DNA of 64,000 nucleotides from JANMES01 sp038329865 (GCA_038329865.1 JBBQNK010000004.1:78706-142705); one strand, 5' to 3'. Positions 36,633 through 45,532 are shown, numbered from the stretch's first letter. Notes: generated by a model not told the origin, from the sequence alone. Translations and numbers: made by a program.

Positions 36633-37333
36633 TTTTCACCTCGTTTGTAGCGATTATTTCGGATTCGTTCTTCCAACGCCTCAAGTTCCTTCTGCTGCAC
36701 CGCCAGCTTTTGCTTGCGGGCTTCCATTTCGGCTGCGAATCGCACTTCCGGCGAATCCTGGTGCATGTGCGAGTAAGGAATCTTATACCCGTCAGGCAGA
36801 ATCTCCAGATTCGCCGGCGGGGGGTTCTTTTTCATCTCGCGCCAAGCACCGATCGCCAGTGCAAGTAACACGCCATAGACCGCCAGAAGTAGCAGGCAAA
36901 TCAACGTGAGCGTGACAGATCGTAGCACAAAAGCAAAAAACGCTGCGTGGTAGAGCCAGAAGAGCGCGCCCGTTCCGCTGACGATCGCCGCCCCGATCGG
37001 TGCCCGCCGGTGCTGCGCCTGCAGGCCGAGCCCAAACGCCGCGACCGAAACGCCCGCGACGATCGCCACGGTGAGGGCCACGCTCATCGCCTTCTGCGCC
37101 GAATACAACGGCCATTCCGGCCCGGGCACGTGCCAGCCGATTTGCGCCAAATCCTCTCGCGTGGCCGTGTCTTTCGAGAGCAGCCCGCTGCCGCAGCAGA
37201 CGGCCATCATCAGCAGAAACATCGTCGCGCCGGCGACCTGGAAAACCGTCCCCACCCCCTGCGTAAACGCCCGCGGCGGCGGCGATCCTTGCGACTCATT
37301 CAGCGGCGATGGCGACGACCCGGACGGCTCCAT
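36629..37333 (-). CDS. Membrane protein with C-terminal coiled coil, coupled to the squalene-cyclase-like gene
   Basis: 234 residues from ATG at 37333. Four hydrophobic segments run from about residue 30 to 160. They are followed by a soluble tail with a coiled coil (KQKLAVQQKELEALEERIRN). No family recognised. The ATGA overlap with the secreted repeat protein implies coordinated synthesis, perhaps of a membrane anchor and its periplasmic partner (inference). A longer frame reaches 37402 but lacks a better start. Confidence 0.72.
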   Translation of the reverse strand: MEPSGSSPSPLNESQGSPPPRAFTQGVGTVFQVAGATMFLLMMAVCCGSGLLSKDTATREDLAQIGWHVPGPEWPLYSAQKAMSVALTVAIVAGVSVAAFGLGLQAQHRRAPIGAAIVSGTGALFWLYHAAFFAFVLRSVTLTLICLLLLAVYGVLLALAIGAWREMKKNPPPANLEILPDGYKIPYSHMHQDSPEVRFAAEMEARKQKLAVQQKELEALEERIRNNRYKRGEK

Positions 37334-37531
37334 CCCGCCAGTGTAAGGCACCCGGGCGGCGGTGTCAGTCTTACGGACAAGTGAGGGTTCCAGTCGTTGC
37401 AACGGCCAGTACCCAGCCGTGCAGGATTTACGCGACTCGGCCTCACGCCGAAACTAAATCGCGACGTTGGATGGAGGTCGTTTTTGGAATTCAAATATGT
37501 GAAACCTGCGTCTTACGCAGAGCGTCGCGTC

Positions 37532-38578
37532 TTAATGATCCACCGCCACCGTTCGGCCATCCGATAGCAGCGCCGCTTCGTATACGTTCATCACGTCCAA
37601 CGCAAACTCCAGCGAGCCTCGCGTCGCCGGGCGGCCGTTCAGAATACTCTCGCAAAAGTGGTGCATGGAACCGAAAAATCCCTGTGTGAAGAGTGATTGA
37701 TTCTCCAGCGTCCCGAGAAAATTCTGCGGCTCCCAGGTGATTGATCCTGAATCCACGCCCGGCGGGGCGTACGACGTGGTTTTCGAATATTCGTACGGAA
37801 TCCCGCGGTGCAGCGTGACCCGGCGGGAGTTTTCGATCTCGATTTGTAGGCCGTTGGCGTAGAAGGCGTAACGCTCGCGCACGTTGTATCGCGGCATGCC
37901 GTCGGCGAGATGGAAATTGCCGGTCGCGCCGCTGGCGAAATCGAGCACGACAACGCCGCTGCCGCCGGCGTTGCGGTGGACGGTGACGGCCGCCACCTTT
38001 CCGCCGACGGCGATCATCAGCGACAGCGGGTGACAGCCGTTGCCCAGCCAGTTGGTGAAGCGGCTTTCCGCGAACACGGCGGCGCCGTCGGCGGGAATCG
38101 TCATCGGGTACTCGGCCAGCATCGACCGCAGCGGGCCCGCGCCGGGTGCGGCGAGAAGCTCGATCACTTTTTCCGTCGCGGGCATGAAGGCTTTTTTGAA
38201 TCCGACGACGGCCACCCGGCCGTTGCGGGCGGCGACCATCTCGCGCACCTTGCCGGCGCGAACGGCCGGCGGCTTTTCCATCCACACATTTACCCCGGCG
38301 GCGAAAGCTTCCATCGTCAGCACCGGATGCAGCGCCGGCGAGACAGAAATGAAAACGGCATCGAGCGATTCATTCTTGTACAGGTCGGCCGTGGACGTGT
38401 ACGCCTTGGCGCCGTACTGCTCGGCGGTGACGCGGGCCAGATCAGCGTTGATGTCGCAGACGGCTACGAGCTTCACAGGGAGGTACGTCATCGCAGGAAG
38501 GATGTTGCGATACCCGTGCGACCCGGCCCCGACGACCGCCACGTTCAGCCGCTGGGGGTATTCACGTTGATAGCTCAT
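37532..38578 (-). CDS. Gfo/Idh/MocA family oxidoreductase
   Basis: 348 residues from ATG at 38578. The Rossmann motif is VAVVGAGSHGYRN, then VAVCDIN, with the family EKP motif as WMEKPPAV. The C-terminal alpha/beta domain binds the sugar. These enzymes oxidise or reduce sugars or inositols with bound NAD(P). It is coupled by ATGA overlap to a sugar isomerase/epimerase gene just upstream, so the pair probably handles one sugar. The catalytic Lys/Asp/His set of a specific subgroup could not be assigned. Confidence 0.9.
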   Translation of the reverse strand: MSYQREYPQRLNVAVVGAGSHGYRNILPAMTYLPVKLVAVCDINADLARVTAEQYGAKAYTSTADLYKNESLDAVFISVSPALHPVLTMEAFAAGVNVWMEKPPAVRAGKVREMVAARNGRVAVVGFKKAFMPATEKVIELLAAPGAGPLRSMLAEYPMTIPADGAAVFAESRFTNWLGNGCHPLSLMIAVGGKVAAVTVHRNAGGSGVVVLDFASGATGNFHLADGMPRYNVRERYAFYANGLQIEIENSRRVTLHRGIPYEYSKTTSYAPPGVDSGSITWEPQNFLGTLENQSLFTQGFFGSMHHFCESILNGRPATRGSLEFALDVMNVYEAALLSDGRTVAVDH

Positions 38579-39453
38579 GGTGCGATTCCTGGAATGGATT
38601 GTCGGAGGAACTGCAGATCGCCGGCGAGTTCGTCGCGATAGACGAAGCCCGGCTGGCGCTGGCCGTGCGGGGAATTCACGCAGATCGTCTGCGTGACGCG
38701 ATCGGCCACGGCGCGGCCGACGATGTCGAGCACCGGCCACGATGTTTCTCGCAGCGAGGACGCCCACTGCAGCGTCTTCGGGTCGTCGCCGCACAGGCCG
38801 CCCTTTGCGTGAACCCCGCCGATCAGCGGCGCGAGTTTTTCGTACACGGCGACCGACGGATACGTGCCCATCTGCCAGAAATTGCCGATGTCCCAGATCA
38901 GCCGCGCCGCCGGGCGATCGAGCTGGCTGAAAAAATCGAGAATCTCGTCGGGCTTTGAGAAGATGACCTCGGCCGCTTCATTTTCAATCATCGGCACAAG
39001 GCCGGCGGCGACGATGCGATCGACCGCCTCGCGATAAAAATCGAAAATCCACGAATGATCCTTGTTCAGGTACGCGGCCGAATCAGCGATCTCCCCGCGG
39101 CGGCGCGTTTTGGCGGAGAGGAGCCGAATGACTGTCGGCCGGAGGATTCGGGCCGATTCCAGAACGCCCGTCAGCATTTCCAAATCTTGCCGGAACACCG
39201 CGGGGCCGTCTTCGACGTAGTGGTGGAACAGCGACGTCGAAAAGCAGTAAACGCGGCACTGCCGTCGATCGATTTCTTCACGCGCCCGCTCGGCGGCGGC
39301 GGGTGGGAGCGCGTCGATCGGTTGGCCGAAGATGCTGGCTTTCAGATCGAGCCATTTCAGGTTCCACGCAACGTGCTGATCGAGTGTGGCGAGGAAATCC
39401 TGATCCGCCATGGAATTGAGAATCGTAAGTTGGATGAGGGCGGTTGAATCCAT
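38575..39453 (-). CDS. Sugar phosphate isomerase/epimerase (TIM barrel)
   Basis: 292 residues from ATG at 39453. It has the AP endonuclease 2/xylose isomerase-like TIM-barrel pattern: metal-binding Glu in VPMIENEA, Asp-His-type strands RLIWDIGNF and GGVHAKGG, and an early EMLTGVLESARIL helix. It likely interconverts sugars or keto-inositols. The stop overlaps the oxidoreductase start by four bases (38575..38578). The frame extends to 39645, but those residues do not look like the family. Confidence 0.85.
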   Translation of the reverse strand: MDSTALIQLTILNSMADQDFLATLDQHVAWNLKWLDLKASIFGQPIDALPPAAAERAREEIDRRQCRVYCFSTSLFHHYVEDGPAVFRQDLEMLTGVLESARILRPTVIRLLSAKTRRRGEIADSAAYLNKDHSWIFDFYREAVDRIVAAGLVPMIENEAAEVIFSKPDEILDFFSQLDRPAARLIWDIGNFWQMGTYPSVAVYEKLAPLIGGVHAKGGLCGDDPKTLQWASSLRETSWPVLDIVGRAVADRVTQTICVNSPHGQRQPGFVYRDELAGDLQFLRQSIPGIAP

Positions 39454-39625
39454 GTCCGCGGTTACCGGTTTGGCTTTAGGGCGTTCAATCGTCAGTTGAC
39501 TCGTTGCAATATATAGATTGGCGGGCGGGAATCGACAGCATGGGACGAAAGAAGACTTCCGCCCAGGGCTTTTGCGACGATTGAAGGGCCGATACGTACT
39601 TTCGCGAACCGCGGCGGTGTGCACC

Positions 39626-39654
39626 TTGACCGGCCGACAGGTCATCCCTACAAT
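39626..39654 (+). promoter_or_regulatory. Promoter of the ars operon
   Basis: TTGACC (39626..39631), a 17 bp spacer and TACAAT (39649..39654) match the sigma-70 consensus well. AGGAG at 39674..39678 precedes the arsR ATG by six bases. Confidence 0.82.
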
Positions 39655-39670
39655 TCGTTATATGACGAAA
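39653..39670 (+). promoter_or_regulatory. Probable ArsR operator
   Basis: An 18 bp imperfect palindrome, ATTCGTTAT/ATGACGAAA, with seven of nine positions paired. It overlaps the last bases of the -10 box and the expected start of transcription, where a repressor would block RNA polymerase. ArsR repressors bind such sites and leave them on binding arsenite. Confidence 0.68.
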
Positions 39671-39684
39671 TATAGGAGATATCG

Positions 39685-40140
39685 ATGCGCGACGTCGTGA
39701 ACATCGCCGCGGCCCTGTCCGACGAAAACCGCGTGCGGGCGCTGGCGGCGGTCGGCAGTGGGGAACTTTGCGTTTGCCAGCTGATCGAGCTGCTGCAGCT
39801 GGCGCCGTCCACGGTTTCCAAGCACATGTCGATCCTCCGGCAGGCGGGCCTCGTCGATGCCCGCAAGGACGGGCGGTGGATGTACTACCGCCTGCCCGAC
39901 GCGCGCGGCGAGTCGTCGGCCGTCGCGAAAGAAGCCGTGAAGTGGGCGATGCGAGCCATCGGCGACGGCCTGCAGATCACGCAGGACCGCAAGCGCCTGG
40001 CCGCCATCAAATGTGAAAATCCGGAGGTGCTATGCAAACGCCAGATTGGAAGAAACTCAAAGTGCTGTTCCTCTGCACCGGCAACGCCTGTCGGAGTCAG
40101 ATGGCGGAAGGATTCGCCAAAGCTCTCAAAGGCGACGTGA
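39685..40140 (+). CDS. arsR: ArsR-family arsenic-responsive repressor
   Basis: 151 residues. The winged helix has the metal-sensing motif ELCVCQLIELL, with the CVC pair expected to bind As(III), followed by recognition helix SSTVSKHMSILRQAGLV-like residues. Residues 100-118 (KCENPEVLCKR) resemble a normal C-terminus of this group. The frame then runs 109 bp into arsC in another frame, ending with about 35 residues that look unrelated. Either the native stop was lost or the overlap is real. First gene of the ars operon. Confidence 0.9.
   Translation: MRDVVNIAAALSDENRVRALAAVGSGELCVCQLIELLQLAPSTVSKHMSILRQAGLVDARKDGRWMYYRLPDARGESSAVAKEAVKWAMRAIGDGLQITQDRKRLAAIKCENPEVLCKRQIGRNSKCCSSAPATPVGVRWRKDSPKLSKAT
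40023..40028 (+). promoter_or_regulatory. Shine-Dalgarno site of arsC
   Basis: GGAGGT three bases before ATG at 40032 supports the arsC start inside the arsR frame. Confidence 0.65.
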
Positions 40141-40475
40141 TCGACGCGTATTCCGCCGGTGTCGAGCCGCACGGCATGAACCCGCGCGCGGTCGCGGTGA
40201 TGGCCGAGGCGGGCGTGGATATTTCCTCGCACCACTCCAAGTACCTGCGTGAACTTGCCGGCGTGCCGTTCGACTACGTCGTCACCGTCTGCGGCCACGC
40301 GAACGAAAACTGCCCGGTCTTCCCCGGCAAGACCAAACGCGTGCACGTCGGCTTCGATGATCCACCCAAGCTCGCGGCAGGTGCGAAGACCGAGGAAGAG
40401 GCGCTATCGCATTACCGGCGTGTGCGCGACGAGATCAAAGCGTTTGTCGGATCGATCGAGAAGAAGCTAGTTTAA
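40032..40475 (+). CDS. arsC: Thioredoxin-coupled arsenate reductase
   Basis: 147 residues of the low-molecular-weight phosphatase fold. The P-loop is LCTGNACRSQ with Cys15 and Cys20, and the redox pair Cys87 and Cys94 are in TVCGHANENCPVF. The spacing (5 and 7 residues) matches the thioredoxin-linked S. aureus type. It reduces arsenate to arsenite, which the Acr3 pump next door exports. The start overlaps the arsR reading frame. Confidence 0.94.
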   Translation: MQTPDWKKLKVLFLCTGNACRSQMAEGFAKALKGDVIDAYSAGVEPHGMNPRAVAVMAEAGVDISSHHSKYLRELAGVPFDYVVTVCGHANENCPVFPGKTKRVHVGFDDPPKLAAGAKTEEEALSHYRRVRDEIKAFVGSIEKKLV

Positions 40476-40488
40476 GCGAGGCGATGAA

Positions 40489-41598
40489 ATGAGCGACGGA
40501 ATCACCAAAAAACTCTCGTTTCTCGATCGCTATCTCACGCTGTGGATTTTCGCCGCGATGGCGATCGGCCTGGGGCTCGGATACGTCGGGCCGGGGGCGA
40601 AATCGTTCGTCAATCATTTTCAGGTGGGAACGACCAACATACCGATCGCCATCGGTTTGATCGTGATGATGTATCCGCCGCTGGCCAAGGTGCGATACGA
40701 GGAACTGGGGCGCGTGTTTCGTGATTGGCGGATTCTCGGTTTGTCGCTGGTGCAGAACTGGGTGATCGGGCCGGTGTTGATGTTCGTGCTGGCGGCGTTG
40801 TTTCTGCACAACCATCCGGAATACATGGTGGGGCTGATCATGATCGGCCTGGCCCGCTGCATTGCGATGGTGATCGTTTGGAATGAGCTCGCCAAGGGCG
40901 ACAGCGAATACGCGGCTGGGCTGGTGGCGTTCAACAGCGTGTTTCAGGTGCTGTTTTACAGCGTGTACGCGTGGGTCTTCGTCACCGTCCTGCCGCCGCT
41001 GGTGGGGTTGAAGGGCGCGGTGGTGAGCATCACGATCGGGCAGATCGCCGAGAGCGTATTCATTTATCTCGGCGTGCCGTTCATTGCCGGGATGCTGACT
41101 CGGCTGGTGCTGGTTAAGGCAAAAGGGCGGGCATGGTACGAAAAGTCATTCATCCCGCGCATCAGTCCGCTGACGTTGATCACATTATTGTTCACCATCG
41201 TGGTGATGTTTGTGATCCAGGGCGAAAAAGTTATCAGCCAGCCGTTTAACGTGCTGCTGATCGCCATACCATTGTTGATCTACTTCGTCGTGATGTTCCT
41301 GATCAGTTTCTGGATGGGCCGCAAGGCTGGGGCGGATTATTCCAAGACGGCGACGATCAGCCTCACCGCCGCCAGCAATAATTTTGAGCTGGCGATCGCG
41401 GTATCGGTCGCGGTATTCGGCATCGACGGCGGCCAGGCGTTCGCTGCCGTGATCGGGCCACTGGTCGAAGTGCCGGTGCTCATCGGGCTGGTGAACGTGG
41501 CGCTCTGGTTCCAGAAAAAATATTTCGGCGAATCGGTTACGACTGATTCGCTTGCGGTCGAAGGCGTATGCCCGACCGTGCTCAAGTCAGTGCAGTAA
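40489..41598 (+). CDS. arsB: Arsenite efflux transporter, ACR3 family
   Basis: 369 residues with about ten membrane helices. The conserved Cys of ACR3 pumps is Cys124 in GLARCIAMVIVWN, and the conserved Glu is in GPLVEVPVLI. MMYPPLAKVRYEEL is a family segment. It carries arsenite out of the cell, driven by the proton gradient. It starts 13 bp after arsC. The family is Acr3, not the E. coli ArsB antiporter; the symbol arsB is used loosely for such genes and acr3 is equally apt. Confidence 0.94.
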   Translation: MSDGITKKLSFLDRYLTLWIFAAMAIGLGLGYVGPGAKSFVNHFQVGTTNIPIAIGLIVMMYPPLAKVRYEELGRVFRDWRILGLSLVQNWVIGPVLMFVLAALFLHNHPEYMVGLIMIGLARCIAMVIVWNELAKGDSEYAAGLVAFNSVFQVLFYSVYAWVFVTVLPPLVGLKGAVVSITIGQIAESVFIYLGVPFIAGMLTRLVLVKAKGRAWYEKSFIPRISPLTLITLLFTIVVMFVIQGEKVISQPFNVLLIAIPLLIYFVVMFLISFWMGRKAGADYSKTATISLTAASNNFELAIAVSVAVFGIDGGQAFAAVIGPLVEVPVLIGLVNVALWFQKKYFGESVTTDSLAVEGVCPTVLKSVQ

Positions 41599-41638
41599 AA
41601 CCAAGGCCTGCATCGGCGGGCCCGAAAGAGGAATTGTT

Positions 41639-42526
41639 ATGTCCAACTCCATTCTCGATGCCGTTAAGAATAAATACAGCCAGTCGGCCGGCAGCGGATT
41701 GTCGAACGACCAGCCCGGCGTGCGCGCGGTGGCTGAGGCGTTTGGGTACAGCGGCGCGGAACTGGCGTCGATCCCGGCTGAAGCGAACCTCGGGCTCTCG
41801 TGCGGCAACCCCACGGCGATGGCGTCGTTGCGACCGGGCGAAACGGTCGTGGACCTGGGCAGCGGCGGGGGGCTTGATGTGTTTCTCGCGGCGCAGCGCG
41901 TCGGGCCCAGCGGCCGGGCGATTGGGATCGACATGACGCCGAAGATGATCGACCTCGCGCGTCGCAACGCGCAACAGGGCGGCGTGACCAACGCAGAGTT
42001 TCACTTAGCGACGATCGACAAGCTGCCATTGGCCGATGCGAGCGTGGATTGCGTGATCAGCAACTGCGTCATCAATCTTGCGCCGGATAAGACAGCCGTC
42101 TTTCGCGAGATTGCCCGCGTGCTCAAGCCCGGCGGTCGATTGGCGGTGTGCGATATCGCGATTAAGAAGCCGCTGCCCGCTGAATTGGCAGAAAGCGTGA
42201 TGGCGTACGTCGGCTGCATCGCCGGGGCGATCGAGATCGAAACGTACCGTCGCGGTTTGGTCGAGGCAGGTTTCGCTGCCGTCCAAGTCATTGATAGCGG
42301 GGCTGATTTGAACGCGTATGCGAAGGTGGAGAACCAAATCGCCTGCTGCACCCCGCCGGCGCCGGCAGGCGGGCGGTCTCTCCCGATCGCCGGCTGCTGC
42401 GGATCGGGCGAGAGCAAAGCGACCGATTCGACAATTCGCGACGGACTGAATGATTTGTTAACTCGTTATAACGTAAACGATTACGCCGCAAGCGTGAAAG
42501 TGTTCGCTGTCAAGCCGCGGTCGTAA
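41639..42526 (+). CDS. arsM: Arsenite S-adenosylmethionine methyltransferase
   Basis: 295 residues from ATG at 41639, preceded by GAGG. SAM motif: VVDLGSGGGLDVF. The three arsenic-binding cysteines of ArsM are at Cys55 (LSCGNPTA), Cys143 (SNCVINLAPD) and Cys193 (VGCIAGA), with the 50-residue spacing of the last pair seen in algal ArsM. It methylates arsenite to volatile or less retained forms. Extra Cys pairs near the C-terminus (ACCTPP, GCCGSGES) may also bind arsenic. It is the last gene of the operon. Confidence 0.94.
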   Translation: MSNSILDAVKNKYSQSAGSGLSNDQPGVRAVAEAFGYSGAELASIPAEANLGLSCGNPTAMASLRPGETVVDLGSGGGLDVFLAAQRVGPSGRAIGIDMTPKMIDLARRNAQQGGVTNAEFHLATIDKLPLADASVDCVISNCVINLAPDKTAVFREIARVLKPGGRLAVCDIAIKKPLPAELAESVMAYVGCIAGAIEIETYRRGLVEAGFAAVQVIDSGADLNAYAKVENQIACCTPPAPAGGRSLPIAGCCGSGESKATDSTIRDGLNDLLTRYNVNDYAASVKVFAVKPRS

Positions 42527-42582
42527 AGACCCGGCCGCAGCGATTGCCGCCCGCGCCAGCCCGCATCGATTTTCGTCAGCTT

Positions 42583-42607
42583 CAGATGCCGGATCGCCCG
42601 GCATCTG
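42583..42607 (+). terminator. Hairpin after the ars operon
   Basis: CAGATGCCGG-ATCGC-CCGGCATCTG gives a perfect 10-bp stem 56 bp after arsM. There is no T tract, so Rho-independent action is uncertain. Confidence 0.5.
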
Positions 42608-42675
42608 CGGAGGAGTTGGCGAGCACCGGCGGGGGGCTAGAACCCTCGAAATCCAACCGCAGGCAAAACTTCTTA

Positions 42676-42702
42676 TTGACTCGCCCGCCGATTTGGTATC
42701 AT
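42676..42702 (+). promoter_or_regulatory. Possible promoter of the prepilin-like gene
   Basis: TTGACT at 42676 and TATCAT at 42697 are 15 bp apart, shorter than ideal, about 37 bp before the chosen GTG. Confidence 0.35.
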
Positions 42703-42738
42703 ACGTTTGATTCTTGCCACTTCTTGCGGAGGTATCGC

Positions 42739-43635
42739 GTGCATTCTCTTCGTTCGATCGCGCCACGTCATCGTCGTAATGTGACCACTTCCCTTCGCCA
42801 CGCCGCCGCGTTTACGCTGGTGGAGCTTTTAGTGGTGATTGGGATTATTGCATTACTCGTATCGATCCTGCTTCCGGCACTCAACAAGGCCAGGCAGGCA
42901 TCCAGCGCCATCAAGTGCAGCGCGAACATGCGCCAGATCGGGCAGGGGATTTTCCTCTTTGCTCAACTCCACGGCGGCCGCGCGCCGGGGCAAGGGGCGG
43001 CCACCACCGCGACTCCCGGCTCGCCCAAGGGCATTCCCTGGCAGACGATTCTGAGCAAGGAAGTCTTCAATTATAAAAATCCGAATTACATTCCCTGGGT
43101 CGCGCTCAACGGAACATTTCCGTATCAGCAGGGCGTCGGCAAACTTTATTGCCCCGACTGCCTGCAGAACATGCAGACGACCTCGCAGTTCTACCGTACG
43201 TACGCGATGCCACTTCAATTGAATGGTGGCTATTTCGGGAACAAGGGTTACACCAGCTTGATCACCGCCACCGGCTGGGGCGCGCAGTATCCGCCGGAAG
43301 GCGTGTACGGAGCGCTGCTCGTTCCGCCGCAGAGCCTGAGCGTTGATTCGGTCTACACTGCGTACTACGCCACGGGTTCGAAGCTTTCGATGTTCAAGAA
43401 CTCGGCCGAGAAATACATGGTCGTCGAGGAAGACCGCAACGACGTGCTCGACAGCAACGGCACGGGCGTGAACGTGATGCACGACGACGCGTTGTACCCG
43501 CCGTACGATACCGCCAACGGAAAAATCTCGTACCGACACAATTTCAAAACGAACATTCTGTACATCGACGGGCACGTCGAACTGAAGGCGTTCGACCCGC
43601 ACGTGCGGAATAACATTTACATGTTTCCGTACTGA
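42739..43635 (+). CDS. Prepilin-like protein with N-terminal cleavage motif and H-X9-DG motif
   Basis: 298 residues from GTG at 42739, chosen because GGAGGT at 42728..42733 is correctly spaced. After a basic leader comes AAAFTLVELLVVIGIIALLV, the type IV prepilin cleavage and helix motif, then LPALNKARQASSAIKC. Near the end, YRHNFKTNILYIDGHVE fits H-X9-DG. Such proteins are greatly expanded in planctomycetes and verrucomicrobia and are presumably processed by the peptidase at 5631..6908, but their function is unknown. Confidence 0.92.
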   Translation: MHSLRSIAPRHRRNVTTSLRHAAAFTLVELLVVIGIIALLVSILLPALNKARQASSAIKCSANMRQIGQGIFLFAQLHGGRAPGQGAATTATPGSPKGIPWQTILSKEVFNYKNPNYIPWVALNGTFPYQQGVGKLYCPDCLQNMQTTSQFYRTYAMPLQLNGGYFGNKGYTSLITATGWGAQYPPEGVYGALLVPPQSLSVDSVYTAYYATGSKLSMFKNSAEKYMVVEEDRNDVLDSNGTGVNVMHDDALYPPYDTANGKISYRHNFKTNILYIDGHVELKAFDPHVRNNIYMFPY

Positions 43636-43748
43636 TTTTTTCCTCCGAAGAATCGCTGCCTTCGGCATGGGCTATCGCTCGCTGCCTAAATAGTTCTACC
43701 CGCGCGCGTGGATTTTCCTTCACCGATATTGCCGAATCTTTTTCGAAG

Positions 43749-43822
43749 GCATCCCGGAGTTCTCCGAACGATCTAGCCGGCGCTAGAGATAGGCTAGAGA
43801 CATCGCAGTAACTCAGGATGAC
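43749..43822. repeat. Family A inverted repeat, copy 4 (degenerate)
   Basis: CATCCCGGAGTTCTCCGAAC on the left and GTAACTCAGGATGAC on the right retain the ends, but both arms carry many changes. It sits in the 334 bp gap between the prepilin and SDR genes; the rest of that gap holds nothing else I recognise. Confidence 0.75.
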
Positions 43823-43969
43823 AATGCGCCTGCAGTTCATATCCTCTAAACGGCAGACCGCTTTTGATTTTTGTCGCTGCCCCGATACGCTTTCTTGCCA
43901 GAGCGGCTCTATTTTTTTGTGACGCCTTCACAGGTGCAATTGAAGCCGACAAACACTGGGGATTATCTC

Positions 43970-44713
43970 ATGAGCAAACCACTTCAAGGCAAGCGCGCAC
44001 TGGCGACTGGTGCCAGTCGCGGCATCGGCGCGGGAATCGTCCGCCGGCTCGCCAGCGACGGGTCCGACGTTGCGTTCACCTATGCCTCCTCGCCTGATAA
44101 GGCCAATGCAGTGGCCGCCGAGGTGCGGGCGATCGGCGGGAAGGCCGTTGCGATCCAGGCGGATAGCGCCGACGACGCCGCCGTCGTTTCCGCCGTCGAG
44201 CAGACCGTTACGCAACTCGGCGGGATCGACATTCTCGTCAACAACGCCGGCATCGCGGTGATCAAACCGGTGGCGGAAATTTCGCTCGCGGAATTTGATA
44301 AGTTGCTCGCGATCAACGTGCGGGCCGTCTTCGTCGCCTCGCAGGCGGCTGCGAAGCACATGACGGCCGGCGGGCGGATCATCGACATCGGCAGCACCAA
44401 CGCCGACCGCATGCCCTTCGCCGGCGGATCGATCTATTCGATGAGCAAGGCGGCGCTCGTCGGCCTGGTGAAGGGCCTCGCCCGCGACCTCGGCTCACGC
44501 GGCAACACCGTCAACAACATCCAGCCCGGCCCGGTCGATACCGACCTGAACCCCGCCGACGGCGCTCACGCACAGGGGCTCCTCGACCTCATGGCGATTA
44601 AGCGCTACGGCAAATCCGAAGAAATCGCCGCGATGGTCGCGTACCTGGCCGGCCCGGAGGCGGGCTACATTACCGGCGCAAGCCTGACGATCGACGGCGG
44701 GTTCGGGGCGTAG
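43970..44713 (+). CDS. Short-chain dehydrogenase/reductase, FabG-like
   Basis: 247 residues from ATG at 43970. Cofactor motif TGASRGIGAGI, structural NNAGIAV, the catalytic Ser and the Tyr-x3-Lys as YSMSKAALVG, and the C-terminal LTIDGGFGA. It is probably NADP-dependent. The family ranges from 3-oxoacyl-ACP reductases to sugar and xenobiotic dehydrogenases, and no neighbouring fab genes point to fatty-acid synthesis. Confidence 0.88.
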   Translation: MSKPLQGKRALATGASRGIGAGIVRRLASDGSDVAFTYASSPDKANAVAAEVRAIGGKAVAIQADSADDAAVVSAVEQTVTQLGGIDILVNNAGIAVIKPVAEISLAEFDKLLAINVRAVFVASQAAAKHMTAGGRIIDIGSTNADRMPFAGGSIYSMSKAALVGLVKGLARDLGSRGNTVNNIQPGPVDTDLNPADGAHAQGLLDLMAIKRYGKSEEIAAMVAYLAGPEAGYITGASLTIDGGFGA

Positions 44714-44765
44714 TGTCATCCGACCCAGGCCACTGAAAAAGTTCGCCGTCGTCGAGGAATTCCCC

Positions 44766-44849
44766 CACGCCGGTGTCTGAGGTACGCCGAAGATCCGGAT
44801 TCTTCGTTCCGTCGATCCGGGTCTTCGGCGTACCTCAGACACCGGCGTG
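44766..44849. repeat. Family A-related inverted repeat, copy 5
   Basis: Arms CACGCCGGTGTCTGAGGTAC and GTACCTCAGACACCGGCGTG are perfect reverse complements at their outer 20 bases. The inner part keeps the CCGAAG/GATC signature of family A, but the tips differ, which suggests a subfamily with changed ends. Confidence 0.9.
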
Positions 44850-44945
44850 AAAAACCTCAGAATCACGTTTTTCTTCCCCAAAGTCCGATAAACCGGCTAA
44901 AATCCATTATTCCGGCTGAAACTTTGCCCCGTCCCGGCGCGTTCT

Positions 44946-45500
44946 ATGAATGAGAAGGATGACCAACCCGGCATGGTCGATGACACCGACGAGCTTTTCG
45001 AGAAAGCGGTCAAGCTGCATTCGCGGCGGTTGCTGGCGATTGCGCGGGCGGTCGTAGGCTACCGAGCCAGTCCGGAAGACGTCGTCCAGCAGGCGGTGTT
45101 GAACTTGTTCACGCACCGGCACCGTTACGATTGGCGCGAGCCGGGCGGGCTCCTCCGGCGGGCCGTGGTGAACGAGGCGCTGCGAATCCTCCGCCAGCCG
45201 AAGATGGCGGTGGTAGAAGAAGAGCAACTCCCCGGCAGCGATAAATCCAATCGGCCGGACTCGGCGATGGTCAATCGCGAGATGGTCACGCACGTCCGGC
45301 AGGCAATCGCCAAACTGCCCGACCATTTTCGGTCGGCCTTAGTGTTGTGCGAGTACGAGAATCTTTCGTACGCCGAAATCGCCAAAACGCTCGACGCCAG
45401 CGTGCCGCAGGTGAAGACTTGGATCTTCCGAGCCCGCCGACAGTTGGCGGAGATGTTGAGAGAGTATTACGAAGCTGAAAAGAAAAGTTCGCGAGCCTGA
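44946..45500 (+). CDS. ECF-type RNA polymerase sigma factor
   Basis: 184 residues. Region 2 has SPEDVVQQAVLNLFTHR and region 4 has LPDHFRSALVLCEYENLSYA followed by the helix-turn-helix DASVPQVKTWIFRARRQL. Regions 1 and 3 are absent, as in extracytoplasmic function factors. It directs RNA polymerase to a regulon that likely includes its own operon. It is followed 32 bp later by a membrane protein placed like an anti-sigma factor. Confidence 0.92.
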   Translation: MNEKDDQPGMVDDTDELFEKAVKLHSRRLLAIARAVVGYRASPEDVVQQAVLNLFTHRHRYDWREPGGLLRRAVVNEALRILRQPKMAVVEEEQLPGSDKSNRPDSAMVNREMVTHVRQAIAKLPDHFRSALVLCEYENLSYAEIAKTLDASVPQVKTWIFRARRQLAEMLREYYEAEKKSSRA

Positions 45501-45532
45501 TGCCTCATAATTTCCGGTGATTGGATTGAGCT

